From: Ophioderma brevispina
Lineage: Eukaryota > Echinodermata > Ophiuroidea > Amphilepidida > Ophiodermatidae
Assembly: GCA_023653785.1 (NCBI GenBank)
Contig: JAMKCH010084956.1
Location: 158,371 to 222,370, forward strand
Length of the DNA: 64,000 nt
Direction: 5' to 3'
Shown here: in pieces, positions 32,991-44,340 of the stretch
Position numbering within the stretch: the first letter of the stretch is position 1
Layout: every line of letters begins with the position of its first letter
Translations under genes and position numbers: made by a program
Notes under the pieces: generated by a model
What the model saw: the letters and a program-made list of their open reading frames with translations, nothing else
What the model was told of the DNA's origin: nothing
Databases searched by the model: none

Positions 32991-33554
32991 CTTATTCTTT
33001 ATAACATAAAACGTCAGCAAAAAAGAAGCAAAACCTTTTAAAATATGTTAAAATATTGCGTCTTTTCTGTACATTTCATGATACTTAGCTATGATTTATT
33101 CATTTTCTTTACACAAATCAAAAACAGCTTTAATGCCCACGTTTGCTTATATTGTTCGTTGTAAACGTCTAGACTTTATTGAAAGTAGAATTCACAATAG
33201 GGGTAAACAATAATGAGTCGAGCTGTTGAGAAAGGGATAATCGATTTCAAAGGTCAAACCTCATAAATACGGCAACTTCATTGAACTGAAGAGCTTTATA
33301 CTGTTACGACTCAACGACTTGTTTTGAATCAGCTAAGTATTTTGGTAATCATCTACATAAGATGTAAAGTCACACGTTGGGTTGTGGTTTGTTGTGACAA
33401 TTTGGTTCGGGTTTCGGTATTTGATTTAGAAGACGATTTTGTGATGATAACTTAGTAAGCGCAGTCAAGACACTACTGATCGTTTTGTGGAGGCGTAAAA
33501 AAAAGCAAAAGTTATCGTCCCGGTCGTTGAGCTTACTGTCTTTTTTAAATATAT
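32991..33554. other. Unassigned AT-rich DNA
   Basis: Nothing recognised. Confidence 0.4.
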
Positions 33555-34030
33555 AAACATTTCTTCTTTTTAAATGAATTTGAGAATATTTACATAATAT
33601 TTGCCAAATCCGCGCTCATTATTGTGGACATTCACCTTTGACCAGTAAACTTGTCATTCGTTGACACTACAGATTTGTTTTTCAATACAATTCGTAGCTT
33701 ACGACCCACATACACCTAAGTATACGGGGGCATGCATCTTGACAAATTTTTATTTTGTCTCGTTACTATTATTATAATTGGCAAATTTATATATTTGCAT
33801 ATGCAATTTTAACGCCATGTTGGTGTCCCTAACCTTAAATTCTAAATTTCATTCAAGAATATTGACATCATCATGTCATGCTGGAATTGACCTTTGACCC
33901 GTAAAAGTACCATTCCATACGACACTACAGAATTTGTTTTTTGAATACAGTCCTGCTTGTTACCACATATAACAACAGTATCGCTGTGGGCATTCCGCCT
34001 GACAGACGTTTGTGTTAGTCTCATTTCTAT
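33555..34030 (+). repeat. Diverged tandem duplication, about 240 bp period
   Basis: Copy one (33570-33800) has ACCTTTGACCAGTAAACTTG, GACACTACAGATTTGTTTTT and TTACGACCCACATA. Copy two (33845-34030) has ACCTTTGACCCGTAAAAGTA, GACACTACAGAATTTG and TTACCACATATAAC. Copies are clearly related but diverged, so this is an old duplication or two members of one repeat family. Confidence 0.6.
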
Positions 34031-34194
34031 CTGTTTTGATTAAAAACAGGAGGTATTAGATGATCATGGCGATGTCCCATAATGCGAATAATAATTTTAA
34101 ATAATCCCTACCACCCCTTAGCCATGGCAGACGTATTTCTACACCGATTCCTCTAGTGTTTAGAAATGACTGTTGTATTTCTTTCGTTTCTTAA

Positions 34195-34325
34195 AGTTCG
34201 ATGCCCAGACCTTTATTTTTTTGATAATGTTTCCATACTGACCACATTATCAAAAACCAAAAGGTTTTGATAATGTGGTCCATCTCCGACCACTTATCAA
34301 AATAAAGGTCGGGGCAACGACCTTT
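34195..34325. repeat. Hairpin repeat
   Basis: The left arm, GACCTTTATTTTTTTGATAA and GACCACATTATCAAAA, is mirrored by TTTTGATAATGTGGTC and TTATCAAAATAAAGGTC. The outer GTTCGATGCCCAGAC / GTCGGGGCAACGAC also pairs in part. Arms are about 60 bp with some internal repetition. Confidence 0.65.
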
Positions 34326-35865
34326 AACAAAAGACATACAATGGATAATCTCTTGTAGAAGCGAGCTAGAGTTTTTATTATATGACATTTAAGAAGAAGT
34401 TTCCTCGATTCATGCTCCTTCCATCAAGTTTTCTCTTGGTTCTCCGGTTTCCTCTTTCATCTAAAATCGAGCTAATTGGCATAAATCTTTTCTAATGTGT
34501 TTCGATATAGCGCTATGAGCTTCTTATGTGGATATGTCAAATATTATTTATATTATTACTATGTCCTAATTTCCTTTGAGGAACCCTTAAACTATAAAAC
34601 CCTGTTTAAAACTTTTAAATAAAATATCTCGTTCAAGTACCCTGTAAAAATTCTGAAAATTTCAAAAAAAAATTTGTCGCACTGCTTCTTCATGCAAGAC
34701 ACTCTGCGAAACTCAGCAATATCTATTTTTCCCTCTTGACAAAGGTTTCAAGTACACGCACCCGTGTGCTTGAATAAATGATCTTCTTTTTCAAATACTT
34801 AAAACGTGTTTTGCAATTCAATATTAAATGGACCGGCCGAATAATGTGTCAGCCCGTTACAAGTGCCTTTGGAATTACCCGACATCCTTCTATTATCGTA
34901 ATTGTCTTCCCACGTGAGCGAGGAAAATTGACTCAATCAAGCCTTGAAACAGGATGCATTTTCAAGCCACAAATAATTCAAGACATTTATAGCTTTGAAT
35001 AGAGCCTTGTGGAATTCTACAGCAACCGATTGTATGCTATTTCCATTTTTATTCTTTGCGTATTGTATTTCACCACTAAGCAAACACTAAAATGGATATT
35101 TATTAATAACACACCTCATGTGTACGAAAGTGTGTCACGAAGGTTGTGTAAATATTAAGTCTACAAAAACACAATATAATTCAAATTGATCATCTCTTTA
35201 CAAACAAAAGCCAAAACAACGACGTCTAAACAGCATTGATTATTATCTTTGAATAGCTTCAAAATATCTTCAGATATATAAAGACCATCAGGGCTGCGTA
35301 GCACTAGTAGTAAGATAAAGTCAACAACATTGATTGTTGGGGCAGGGGAGGGATCAAACGTTAGTGTTGGTTTCAAGCTTAACATTAAAAGTTAGTACTT
35401 TTCAGTACGATCTCTATGGTCCGATTAGGCCTTCAATACATTAAAAAATTACCACATGTGTGCCAACAAATGTTGACCATGATTATAGTTTTATCAACAA
35501 CGCCAAAACCGGTGTTAACACTTGCCATCATAAATTTATTTCGAATCGGAGAACAGTCAAACACAACATAACATAAAATAAATGATCGCCCAAAACAACC
35601 TAAAATACACAAGCAAAAGGAAGGAAATCAATAGAGGTAGAAATCTACGCCGATGTAGTTTATTTATCCAACAACAATCTCTCGCACGGTGAAGGCATCG
35701 TTTGTCTAGAAGACTGGGCTCATTTCCAAAACCAGAAGCTGTCAATATGATGAACGTCCAAGAGGACATGAAATCTTTTTTGATCGTCGCTTGAGATTAC
35801 TCAATCACTTTTTTTTGAAGCGGAATCCCAAATCGATTCCATGGATGCCAGTAGTACTGATCGTG
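34326..35865. other. Unassigned AT-rich DNA
   Basis: No recognised gene or repeat. Frames at 34778-35002, 35161-35385 and 35557-35769 have no domain signature. Confidence 0.4.
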
Positions 35866-36029
35866 CTGACCCACCTGTGTTTAAGAGAAAATCCACCTGG
35901 CCACCCAGAACACCCGTTGTGGAATCGTCCATCAATGCTGTTGGACATTGACATCAATTCTCACACACCTCCCAAATATTACCCTCAGATCCCTCAAAGA
36001 TAATGACAATATATAGGTATCAAACCCGC

Positions 36030-37505
36030 CAACAAGTAGTCCAGGCTACAGACCATGTGACCTTGTAATAAATTATATATAATGTTTTTCAACGGTTTCT
36101 AGACCAGTTTTACCTGCTGAATCTGAATCCGATGGATGCCAGACGAAAAAACCTTGAGCATTTTCAAAGAAACAAAAAAAAAAATCAAAATGGCCACCAA
36201 AACACTAAAAGCTCATATGTTAATTACTCAAAAGTTGTAATTTTTTGGCCTGTCCAGTCAAAACACCCATTGTGACCAATTTAAGTAAGATTCATTAACC
36301 GCCTAATTAATAGATTTAATATGGCCGCCAATACAACAAAGCATCTGATATTTATCTACTTTTGACGTATAATGGTAATTTGGTATATATATATCAATGT
36401 TTTAGCAATCAATATATTAATAGAAACCATTAAGAATAGCTTTCAACAATTTGATATTAAAATAAAATCAAAAACCATTCGAGATGGCTCCAAAATGGCA
36501 AAATTCATTACTACATATATCCAAGAGCTGCCATGTTTGTGTATATCACTATAACTCATTCAGAGCCATTTAAATATCATAACATAATCAAAGTGATTGA
36601 TATCTGCAAGATGGCATCCTAGATAGGCGTTCAATATGGCTGCAAATGTCAATCAGTAAAGGTCAATAATACATTCACGCTATAGGCTAAAGATATATAT
36701 TTTTGTGGTTTTTAGTTATATTATCACTTCCAAAAATCCCAGTAAGGCTATCTTAAGTGTCTTTGGTCGTTATTCATCAAATATCCCAATATGGATGCCA
36801 ATGGACGACCAAAACCTGCAAAAAACAAAGAAACATATATCTCTAGACTATTGGTGATCGGATTTTTCGCCGCTTAGTAAATGTCATTTGCAGCCATATT
36901 GGATACCCATCTTGGATGGAATCTTACATGCATCGATTCCTCTAATTACCTAATGATGTGTACATTGATCTGATTGACTTACAGGGATATACACAAACAT
37001 GGCAGCAGTAGGTTAGATACAACTATCAATTATAGCTATATTAGCCATCTTGGATCCTAAAATGATGGAATTTATAATCACATTTTAAAAAAATATTTCT
37101 TATGGTTTTAATTAATTTCTTGACTCCCAAAACACCAGGATAGATACCAAATTATCAACCTGCAGTCAAAAGTAGTTCACGATCAGACACTTTATTGTAT
37201 TGACTGCCATATTGAATTCATTGGTTACGTGGTTACAGAATCATATGTTAATTGGTCATAATGAATGTTTTAACGAGACGGGCTGAAAAATTACAACTTT
37301 TCAGTGAACAAGAGATTAATATTTTGTGTTTTGGTGGCCATTTTGATTTTTGCGTTTCTACAAAAATTCTCAAGGTTGCTCGTCTGTCATCCATCGGATT
37401 CAGAATCAGCACAAAAAAACTGGTCTAGAAACCGTTGAAAAACATCTAATAAAACAAGGTTGATATTAGTTATCAATGAATCTGTAGCCTGGACTAAAGT
37501 GCTCG
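36030..37505. repeat. 1.5 kb palindrome made of ATATGGC-GCCA tandem units
   Basis: The arms (36030-36760 and 36780-37505) are inverted diverged copies. AGTCCAGGCTACAGA at 36040 pairs with TCTGTAGCCTGGACT at 37480. TTTTTCAACGGTTTCTAGAC pairs with its inverse at 37425. GCTGCCATGTTTGTGTATAT pairs with the inverse at 36985. TTCAATATGGCTGCAAATG pairs with the inverse at 36890. The centre is near 36770-36790. Along each arm, words of the form CAAAATGGCCACCA, AATATGGCCGCCA and AAGATGGCATCC recur every 130-165 bases, so the arms are themselves degenerate tandem repeats. Weaker mirror similarity may extend to about 35870 and 37660. There is no coding support. Confidence 0.78.
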
Positions 37506-37925
37506 GTGGTAGTCGGAGAGATATGGTCCAAGTTATGGCCTGACCGTAAAGTTGAGTATGGACACAATTTTTTTGCTGAAAATGATAGATTAGGGTGTGT
37601 AGAATGAGAATCTGCCGGGTGTCACCTGGGCATCCTTGAGCATTTTGAGAAATCCAAGATGGCGTCGCCATAAATGATAATTATCTATTCAACCCCATAT
37701 TATCAAACTATGGAGTTACTAGATATACTGTAGGACCCAATGAACAAGTGCATGGCACTTGTAACATTAAGTCATACTCCAAATTCAAATGGAAGCCAAA
37801 TCCAATAATTTTAAAATATGCCCTATAACAGCAAATACCTGCGATAAAAATGAACATGAAGTACTTAGATTATGTTGTTAGACACAATAAATGTATTTCT
37901 GATACGTTTAAAAGTGTAACATGAC

Positions 37926-38350
37926 GTCAACCAATATGGCAGCCAAAAACGTGAATATCTTAAAAAAAATACTTGACACAAATTTCTAAATATTACCTTC
38001 AAGTATAAATTATTGTGTCAATGAAACAATTAGAAATGTACCTATGATCATAACCAAGTGATACCAGGTAATCCGATAAATAAAATCGGGTCAAATTAAA
38101 AATTGAGTGCAATATATGTGAAAAAATGTAATTCCTATGGTATTTTGACAACTTTGCACATAGTTAGTTTTATTCGATTTTGGCGCATTTAAAAAAACAA
38201 TTGAAATGTATGTTGTACATTGGTTGGATCAAGGTATATTTCATTGACACATTGATTTCGATTGAAGACTGTACTCCTTTTGTGGATAAATTTGTGTCAA
38301 GTATTTCTTAAGATGTTTACGTTTTGACTGCCATATTGATTGCCCCCCTC
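37926..38350. repeat. Second ATATGGC palindrome
   Basis: CCAATATGGCAGCCAAAAAC, then TACTTGACACAAATTT (37935-37985), is mirrored by AAATTTGTGTCAAGTA and GTTTTGACTGCCATATTG at 38290-38340. TGTGTCAATGAAAC (38012) pairs with TTTCATTGACACA (38240). Arms are about 190 bp. The shared ATATGGCAGCCA core links it to the 36.0-37.5 kb palindrome. Confidence 0.75.
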
Positions 38351-38479
38351 CAAAAAATATCTACATCGGACCGCACCCAGTCTTCCCAATCTACATCTCA
38401 ACATTTAGAATAAAAAAAAAGACAATGGAAAATAATTCAGTCTCAACCAGCCTTCAAAAATCGTTACCAGATTCTTACA

Positions 38480-38880
38480 GATGTCCTCCTATTTTGCGTG
38501 ACATATTGGTGACATAAGCAATCACCAATCAGCTGTTACTTTTCAATGTCGCTCCTGCAGAAAACAAAGGTACAACATATGCCAATCTCCAATTCCATTT
38601 CAAGCTCGTTCACTGGTCAATCTTTTCATATCAGATATACTTCAGATTGTACCAAAATATGTCGGAGAAACTGGTGATTCGTGAAAGGATGAGAAATCAT
38701 ATATCCACCATAAAACACCATCTAGAAAAAGCAGTTGCTGAGCATTTTTCCAACACAAAGTGATTTTTCTCTTGATGACCTTAAAATTACCATGATGTAG
38801 ATGTTGTGGTTTTATATTTGTAGAGCGTCAATTCTTTTGACGAAACTGGCTTCAGAAATCTGTTGATCGACAATAGATGA
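38480..38880 (+). mobile_element. Penelope-like element remnant: GIY-YIG endonuclease end
   Basis: Plus-strand translation with frameshifts gives KYVGETG (38655-38672), then RERMRNHISTIKHHLEKAVA followed by EHFS (38679-38760), then SLDDLKITM (38766-38793). This order matches the C-terminal GIY-YIG endonuclease region of Penelope-like retroelements: a YVGET motif, an R-R-NH-STI helix, PVAEHF, then H/S-LDDL. A cysteine-bearing stretch upstream (DCTK just before YVGET) also fits. There are at least two frameshifts and several stops, so it is dead. The reverse transcriptase domain was not found upstream, where the palindrome ends at 38350. Confidence 0.68.
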
Positions 38881-39221
38881 TGTGTAACCCATATTAAGTA
38901 AATTTCGCTTGAGCTCATTTGATCTTGTGTGAAAGTTAGATTCTTGGGAGCATATGCGTCGAAGTCTTTTTTTCATTGGCTAAATGTTAGGATGAGACGT
39001 TATAAAATCCTTATGGGTGTGGCAGTTATTATACTACCCCATTGATGTAGTACAGAACTAACATTTCAAAATCAAGTAGCTTTATGGATATTTCCCTAAT
39101 TCCCTATATATTGACAATAGCAAGTATGTTTCTTCTAATATCTTTACAAGTTACAACTACGCTCGAACAGTACAAATGCGCATGTGTCGTCAATAATAAA
39201 GGGAAAGTTCATTTGACTAGT
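38881..39221. other. Unassigned DNA, possibly PLE 3' sequence
   Basis: No motif can be fixed in this stretch. It may include the last part of the Penelope-like ORF or its 3' UTR. Confidence 0.35.
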
Positions 39222-39531
39222 ACTTATACTCGATTCATCTGATATGTGACCCCGTACCATTCTTGCGGAGGTGAAAAATTCAATGAGGCGCAGGGACTTC
39301 TGTTAATCATGTTATTGTGAGGAATGTTAAGGCCTGAAATACACTATTGTGCGTTTCCATACAGGAATGAAATTGTATTAGTGGCAGGTGAGTGAGTTAT
39401 ATGACCGAAGTGTCCTCCAAGATAATCCGGTGTGGCACGTGCATTTGAATTCTTCATTTTCCCTCTCCTACTTAATTGAATAGGTCCAAAACTCTAGGGG
39501 GACGAACGTATCAACGCAAATCGACTATAAA
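39222..39531 (-). mobile_element. MITE-like dispersed repeat, copy 2
   Basis: Inverted copy of 14079-14412 over nearly its whole length: ACTTATACTCGATTCATC at the left, CAATGAGGCGCAGGG, GTGTGGCACGTGCATTTGAA, AGGGGGACGAACGTATC, and ending near CGACTATAA. It differs from copy 1 by scattered substitutions and short deletions. Confidence 0.75.
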
Positions 39532-40039
39532 TGTAATGTAATATTATTTAGATTAACAGTTGGAATCTGTAGAAAATGAAATGCATTTAAACCTACATTT
39601 CTTCGATGTTGTAATTTCTGAGCAAATATTTTCATTATCACCCCTTTTATACGATTGCGAGTGAAATTCCCGTTGCTTAGCTACAGGCTTACCAGCGAGG
39701 TAAAACCAAACCTAGTTGGTAGAACAATTACAGTTCATTACGATTTGCTATCCAATACTCCATTGTTCCTGTTCATATAGGCTCTGCCATTGATATACAC
39801 CAGTGGTTTGAATGTAAATTTATTTGACATTCTACCAAAATATTGTTGAGTTCAATAATCCCATACAAACCCCAAATGAGGTAATAGGCTGTACGCTTTC
39901 AGCTCATATAGTTTGTCCAATCAGTTGGTGACTGTCAGGTTTGATTGTAACCAATTATTTAGTATCTATATCACTGTTGGTGCCCATTTAATGCGAATTT
40001 AGTTAAGTGAATTCCTCATGTAACCACTTAAAAAGGATA
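39532..40039. other. Unassigned DNA
   Basis: Nothing recognised. Confidence 0.4.
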
Positions 40040-40286
40040 GGAAGAGTTATCATTTTCGAAGGGTGGATAGGTCTTGAGTCCACAAAAGGGAAAAAGGTCC
40101 ACTTTTTGATGATTTTTTGTATAAAAAGCTAAAACAGGTAGAGACATTTTGACAAAAAAGTCCACTTTGTAGTGACGAGATATTCAAAAAGTAAAAAAAA
40201 ATTGCCATTTCAGGGGGTTAGGTCCACTTTTTTCCGAAGTCCCACAACCACCCCCCCCAAAAAAAATAATCGTGCGCACGGCCCTG
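40040..40286. mobile_element. hAT-type element, right end only
   Basis: The segment ends CGTGCGCACGGCCCTG at 40286, the inverse of the CAGGGCCGTGCGCAC terminus found on many hAT elements. It is preceded by repeated GGTCCACTTTTT blocks (near 40096, 40160 and 40222). The left terminus was not found, so the left boundary is nominal. Confidence 0.6.
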
Positions 40287-40320
40287 ACCATACCAATCGC
40301 AAATTCATGGGGCGATAGAG

Positions 40321-40322
40321 AT

Positions 40323-40356
<34 letters not shown>
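40321..40356. repeat. (TA)n microsatellite
   Basis: About 36 bases of alternating T and A with one TT/AT interruption. Confidence 0.95.
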
Positions 40357-40384
40357 GCTAACTCAAAAACGTACTATGTCTCAG

Positions 40385-40475
40385 TATGTTGTGTAGAGCA
40401 TGCAGCTGCTAAAACGCGTTTCTGGGCTCCATTGCTACAGAAATCTAAAACATCTTCATCGGTTGCACTGCACGA
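40385..40475 (-). other. Possible Penelope-like 3' hairpin region
   Basis: On the minus strand the sequence CCGATGAAGATGTTTTAG, then TTTCTG-loop-CAGAAACGCG, resembles the CTGATGAAG...GAAACG segment often found just downstream of GIY-YIG ORFs in metazoan retroelements. TTTCTG and CAGAAA can pair. Orientation is opposite to the remnant at 38.5 kb, so it would belong to another copy. No coding sequence was identified upstream of it on its own strand. Confidence 0.25.
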
Positions 40476-41344
40476 ATAAACTTCTTCGTAAGAATTACAA
40501 ATGAAGAGCGCCGCTCATTAAACTCGTTACTGAATGGTGACGTCATATGTGTGATACAACTTGGGGAGATTTCGGAAATTCTGCAATGTGTGTTCATGAC
40601 GTTCGAGAGACTTCTTAGACTTCAGGTGGTCAAAATTATAAGCGCAATGATAATGGGAAAATCCGGGATGGTCTCGGCTATTGGAAGCTGAAAACAGAAT
40701 TCAAATCAGACTTTCCGTTGGTGAAATTTGGTGTTGTTTTTGTGATAGTAAAGTTGCGCCATGAGTCAATCCCAGAAATTGGGGGTTGAAAAAGTACTTC
40801 TAAATAATCGTATATTATGCGCGAGATAATGTGACAAGTGAGATGTACTATTTGTGTCGGTGTCACTTTGTCAATTCTAAACACACTGCCTCATCTATGC
40901 AGGGTGACATGAACGTTTACTATGCTGACATTGCCAATATGCATGGCTATTTTCCGGCAGTGGAACCAAGTTTGAATTGGGAAATGCAATGGGAGTATTG
41001 ATTGCTGTCATAATTATATGCGCGGAACCGTGTTTTTGACTAAGAAGGGTCAGTTGCGACGCGGTCAAGCATGGTTTGCATGACACGTACAATGTACTCA
41101 CAGATTTACTGCATTCGGTTGTGTGTATACTGCAACGCGGTTCATTTAAACATAGGTCAGTTAGCCGTGGCTTGATCGAACGCTCGCTATTAAATAGCCA
41201 AGAGTCTTATGGCTATTTGCATATATAGGAATGTACTACACATGCGCGAATTGCCGTCGGTGACTAGCGTCGGTGACTATAATCTTTTATACAGGCTTCC
41301 ATAGAGTAGGTTTGTTTGTGCACTGCTAAGTTTTTGGATTATCC
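40476..41344. other. Unassigned DNA
   Basis: No recognised feature. Minus-strand frames at 40678-40884 and 40895-41101 (68 codons each) lack known motifs. Confidence 0.4.
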
Positions 41345-41575
41345 CCTCATAGTCTGGGCAGACATTTGTAACACATCTCGAGTACAAAAGGTTTGAGTGA
41401 TTAAATATGTAGACAGCCTGACAGGGACCCCTGAAACGTGATTCTTAAGTGCAGCTAAAGGTGCCTTAAGGAGAGGGGGCAAGACACATTTTGTACAGGG
41501 GTCAAATTTTTAAATTGATCCAATCGTGTTGAAAAGTATACCATGTCATTGTCTAACCATAAGGATCTCGTCAAA
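41345..41575 (+). repeat. GTATAGTTTGTA family, copy 4 (5' part)
   Basis: It matches 23177-23340 through GCAGACATTTGTAACACATC, GTACAAAAGGTTTGAGTGAT, GGGACCCCTGAAACGTG, AAGGTGCCTTAAGGAG and AGGGGTCAAATTTTTAAATT. It then stops before the GTATAGTTTGTA core. Confidence 0.68.
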
Positions 41576-42129
41576 AATCTCGACATCTCGTCAAAGAAAT
41601 ACGTACATTTCTTATTATATAACCTAAGAAGATGATTTTGTCAAATGAATGTTTTCTGGGTCAAGGAGTTCAATAAAACTATTCTGAAAAATGTAGGATG
41701 AATTTAAACGTGATGTTTATTTGCATTTGTCACATTTTCCCCAAGATAGCCCAATATTTTAAATACAAGTACCTAAGAGTGTTAAGTTACTGCAACGTCA
41801 GGCTTAATGTGGCAAAGTGATAAAATATATTAATCCAGATGCTTGATAATTAATGCCAACACAGAATCCTCAGTAACTTCTCTTTAGAGAACCCAAACAT
41901 TAAATACCAACAGGTGTGCACGTCACCATGACCATTTAATTGTTCGAAATTCGAGGCCATTTTATTCTTCACATATCTGAAACAAACAAATAGTAGTTTC
42001 TATTAAAGTAATACAGGCCTAAATATCAAAATTCCCATACAATTCTAGATATTTGTTTTGGGTGAATACATAGAAGTCGCATTTTGGGTGTAACATTGGT
42101 AGTCCATGAATAACATGACTCACGACTCA
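41576..42129. other. Unassigned AT-rich DNA
   Basis: Nothing recognised. Confidence 0.4.
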
Positions 42130-42620
42130 TCTGACAGTTTTGAGAATATTGCTGTTGAAATCCTTGACCTACAAAACATACACTTTGTCACCAAAATCGT
42201 CATCCTAGGTGCTATATAGCATGAGGTATAAAGGATTTTGCCTTTTATAATGTTGATCATTTGGAAAATAGTGACCGTAATGGAACCACTTCAATTACTA
42301 TTATATTCTATATTCTGACAGTTTTGTAATAGTTGTATTAAAACTATTTGACACGGAAATCGATAAAGTTGACCACCACAATCATCTCATAAGCTATAAG
42401 AAATGTAAGGTTGGTGTCAATAAAAATGTCAGTCATCTTGGAAAATGCGGCACATGCACATTTTCTAGTATTGGAATAATTTCATTGAACTCCTTGACAG
42501 AGAAAAAAAACACTGTTAACACCAAAATTGTATTCGTAGGTGGTTTTTGATTTTAAGATGGCTTCCATTTTGGAAATGGCGTCGTATGCAAATTGCCACC
42601 ACTATTAATTTTGTCATCAC
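42130..42620 (+). repeat. Three diverged tandem units, about 150-180 bp
   Basis: Units begin near 42136 (ACAGTTTTGAGAATATTG), 42317 (ACAGTTTTGTAATAGTTG) and 42469 (TAGTATTGGAATAATTTC). Each continues with a TTGAC...AAA, CACCAAAAT(C/T)GT(C/A) and AGGTG-like order. Units two and three carry CATCTTGGAAAATG and AAGATGGCTTCCATTTTGG, linking them to the ATATGGC/AAGATGGC tandem family at 36-38 kb. Confidence 0.5.
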
Positions 42621-42806
42621 CTTATTTCACGATACTCCACTTCCCTACGGTCAATTTTAGTTATGATGACACTATAAGTAGATAAACTGAAAGATATATA
42701 GGTATTTTTTTCATTCATTAGTCTTTTGTTTTATTTTTCTATTTTGTTCTAATTTGTTGTTGCTTTTGTTTTGTTTTGTTTGTGGTTTTTTAACCCTTCG
42801 TCTTAG

Positions 42807-42937
42807 GCGACGATTCCCAGTTCAGGAGCAAACGTATGCTGGAGGAAAGCCTCCGACGGAACATGTCGCACGAAAAATATCTTAGCCGGCACGCAATATC
42901 ACATTTTAATAAACAACACCTCACACGGAACATGTAG
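42807..42937 (+). CDS. Candidate terminal coding exon, unknown product
   Basis: A 60-base T-rich tract ends in CCCTTCGTCTTAG at 42806, an excellent-looking 3' splice acceptor. Starting after it, with two bases completing a split codon, the frame reads 42 residues to TAG at 42935-42937. It begins DDSQFRSKRMLEESLRRNMS and is strongly charged, with many C/G-ending codons, unlike the flanking AT-rich DNA. There is no recognised domain. It looks like the last coding exon of a host gene or a transposon exon; the upstream exon was not found. Confidence 0.35.
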
Positions 42938-43269
42938 ACGCCGCACCGGAGGAAAATCTTTCAGTATTGATCGATCAATATCATCTTATGTCTGGGATCA
43001 CAGTTTATTTATTCATTGTCCCACTTAAAATGTATGAGCCATCGCAAATTGGGTTCGTCTGGAGAATGACAATAGGGCATGAGTACCAATTACGGGATTA
43101 CATTGAGTGTCATGTTAAATAGTACGTCCAAACAGGAGGAAAGTTCAGTGTTTTATTTTAGATATACAAGATTTGCACGGAACAATTTTATAACCCGTGC
43201 GCAAGTTAATCGTTCCCTCAACGCAATATCTTTCCTCGTGAAAGATATATTAATAATTTTTTTTGGAAC
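42938..43269. other. Unassigned DNA
   Basis: This may be 3' UTR of the candidate exon. A 68-codon frame (43079-43285) is unsupported. Confidence 0.35.
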
Positions 43270-43660
43270 ACGGTTACCAAGGTAAGGGTTGGAGTGGTTA
43301 CCACTCCCTCCAAGAATTCGTTACAAAGCACCCGATACTTATGATTGATACTAATGATTAGATATGGTTCTAGGATGCATGGGATACCAAAATAAGTATA
43401 ACATACCTGTATGCCGTCACAATGACGTCATCAAGTCCGCGAGTCGGCAACATTGGCATTCTCCACAGAAAATAGACGAAAATACGATTTTTGCGCTAAA
43501 AAGTAGGAATATCGGATTTTCATGCGGTTTTCAGCTCTAAATAGTGACATTTGACAAGTTTTAACTAGTATTTAAAAAAAAAATCTACCATAAAATATTG
43601 GGTGGCAACCACCCCCCCGTTAACATTCGGGGGGGGGGGGGGGACGAACCCCTTGTGCCC
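43270..43660 (+). mobile_element. GTTACCACCCCC family member with G-run
   Basis: The left end has GAGTGGTTACCACTCCCTCC. The right end has GGGTGGCAACCACCCCCC followed by CATTCGG and 15 G residues (43629-43643). The interior shares GCCGTCACAATGACGTCATC, TCCACAGAAAATAGACGAAA and TTTTCATGCGGTTTTCAGCT with the inverse of 46520-46700. The palindromic GGTGGTTACCACC termini and lack of coding capacity mark a non-autonomous element. Confidence 0.68.
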
Positions 43661-44340
43661 TACCTCCAACATTTGTTCGCTAAAATGCCGGAAAAGGGAT
43701 GACCAAGAAGCTTTTACGCAAGCTTTTGGCATTTAGTGCACTGGAGCAAAGTTCACTGGGGGTACCCCCTTTGGTAAGACGATGGTTAATTTGTACGTCA
43801 CAGGAAGTGACGTCGTGAGTTTATATAATTGCATCACCACAGGAGCGGCGTTTACATGAACTCAAACTGAAATATCTGAATCTGAAAATGTGTCGCATAC
43901 TTCGTATGGTATAACGCCCTCATTTTCTAAACTCCTGGAAAAGACAGATGGAACAGTCGTTTTCAAAGTGTGGGTAGAGGGCGAAATTCCTCATGTCACT
44001 TACAGCCGTTGTACGTTCGCCAACTCAATTTGTAATACACGTGCGTTGCAGATTTTAATTTAAACAATGCATGCCTGGTACGAAACATTCACGACTGTGC
44101 TCGGGAACTCTGAACACAGTTGTTTTTATGGTGCTACCCGTTATTTATGTTTTGAATAATATGGCATTTTATTCAAAACATCTTATGAGTATAGTTGTAG
44201 AAAAATTTATATCCTACAAGACTGTTTCCCTTGCCCCCAATACGATCAGCCCCCCCCCCAAATAAACTGACCGTTTGTACAGTGTCTATGGAGAATGACC
44301 CAAATTCGGCCCCTCAAAAAATGCCTTGGCACCCCTTCTG
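43661..44340. other. Unassigned DNA
   Basis: Nothing recognised. The 64-codon frame at 44071-44265 has no known motif. Confidence 0.4.

Noticed and set aside
35557..35769. 70-codon minus frame with clustered cysteines considered as a small secreted peptide
   Set aside because: No signal peptide at its start, no family resemblance and AT-rich codons; likely chance.
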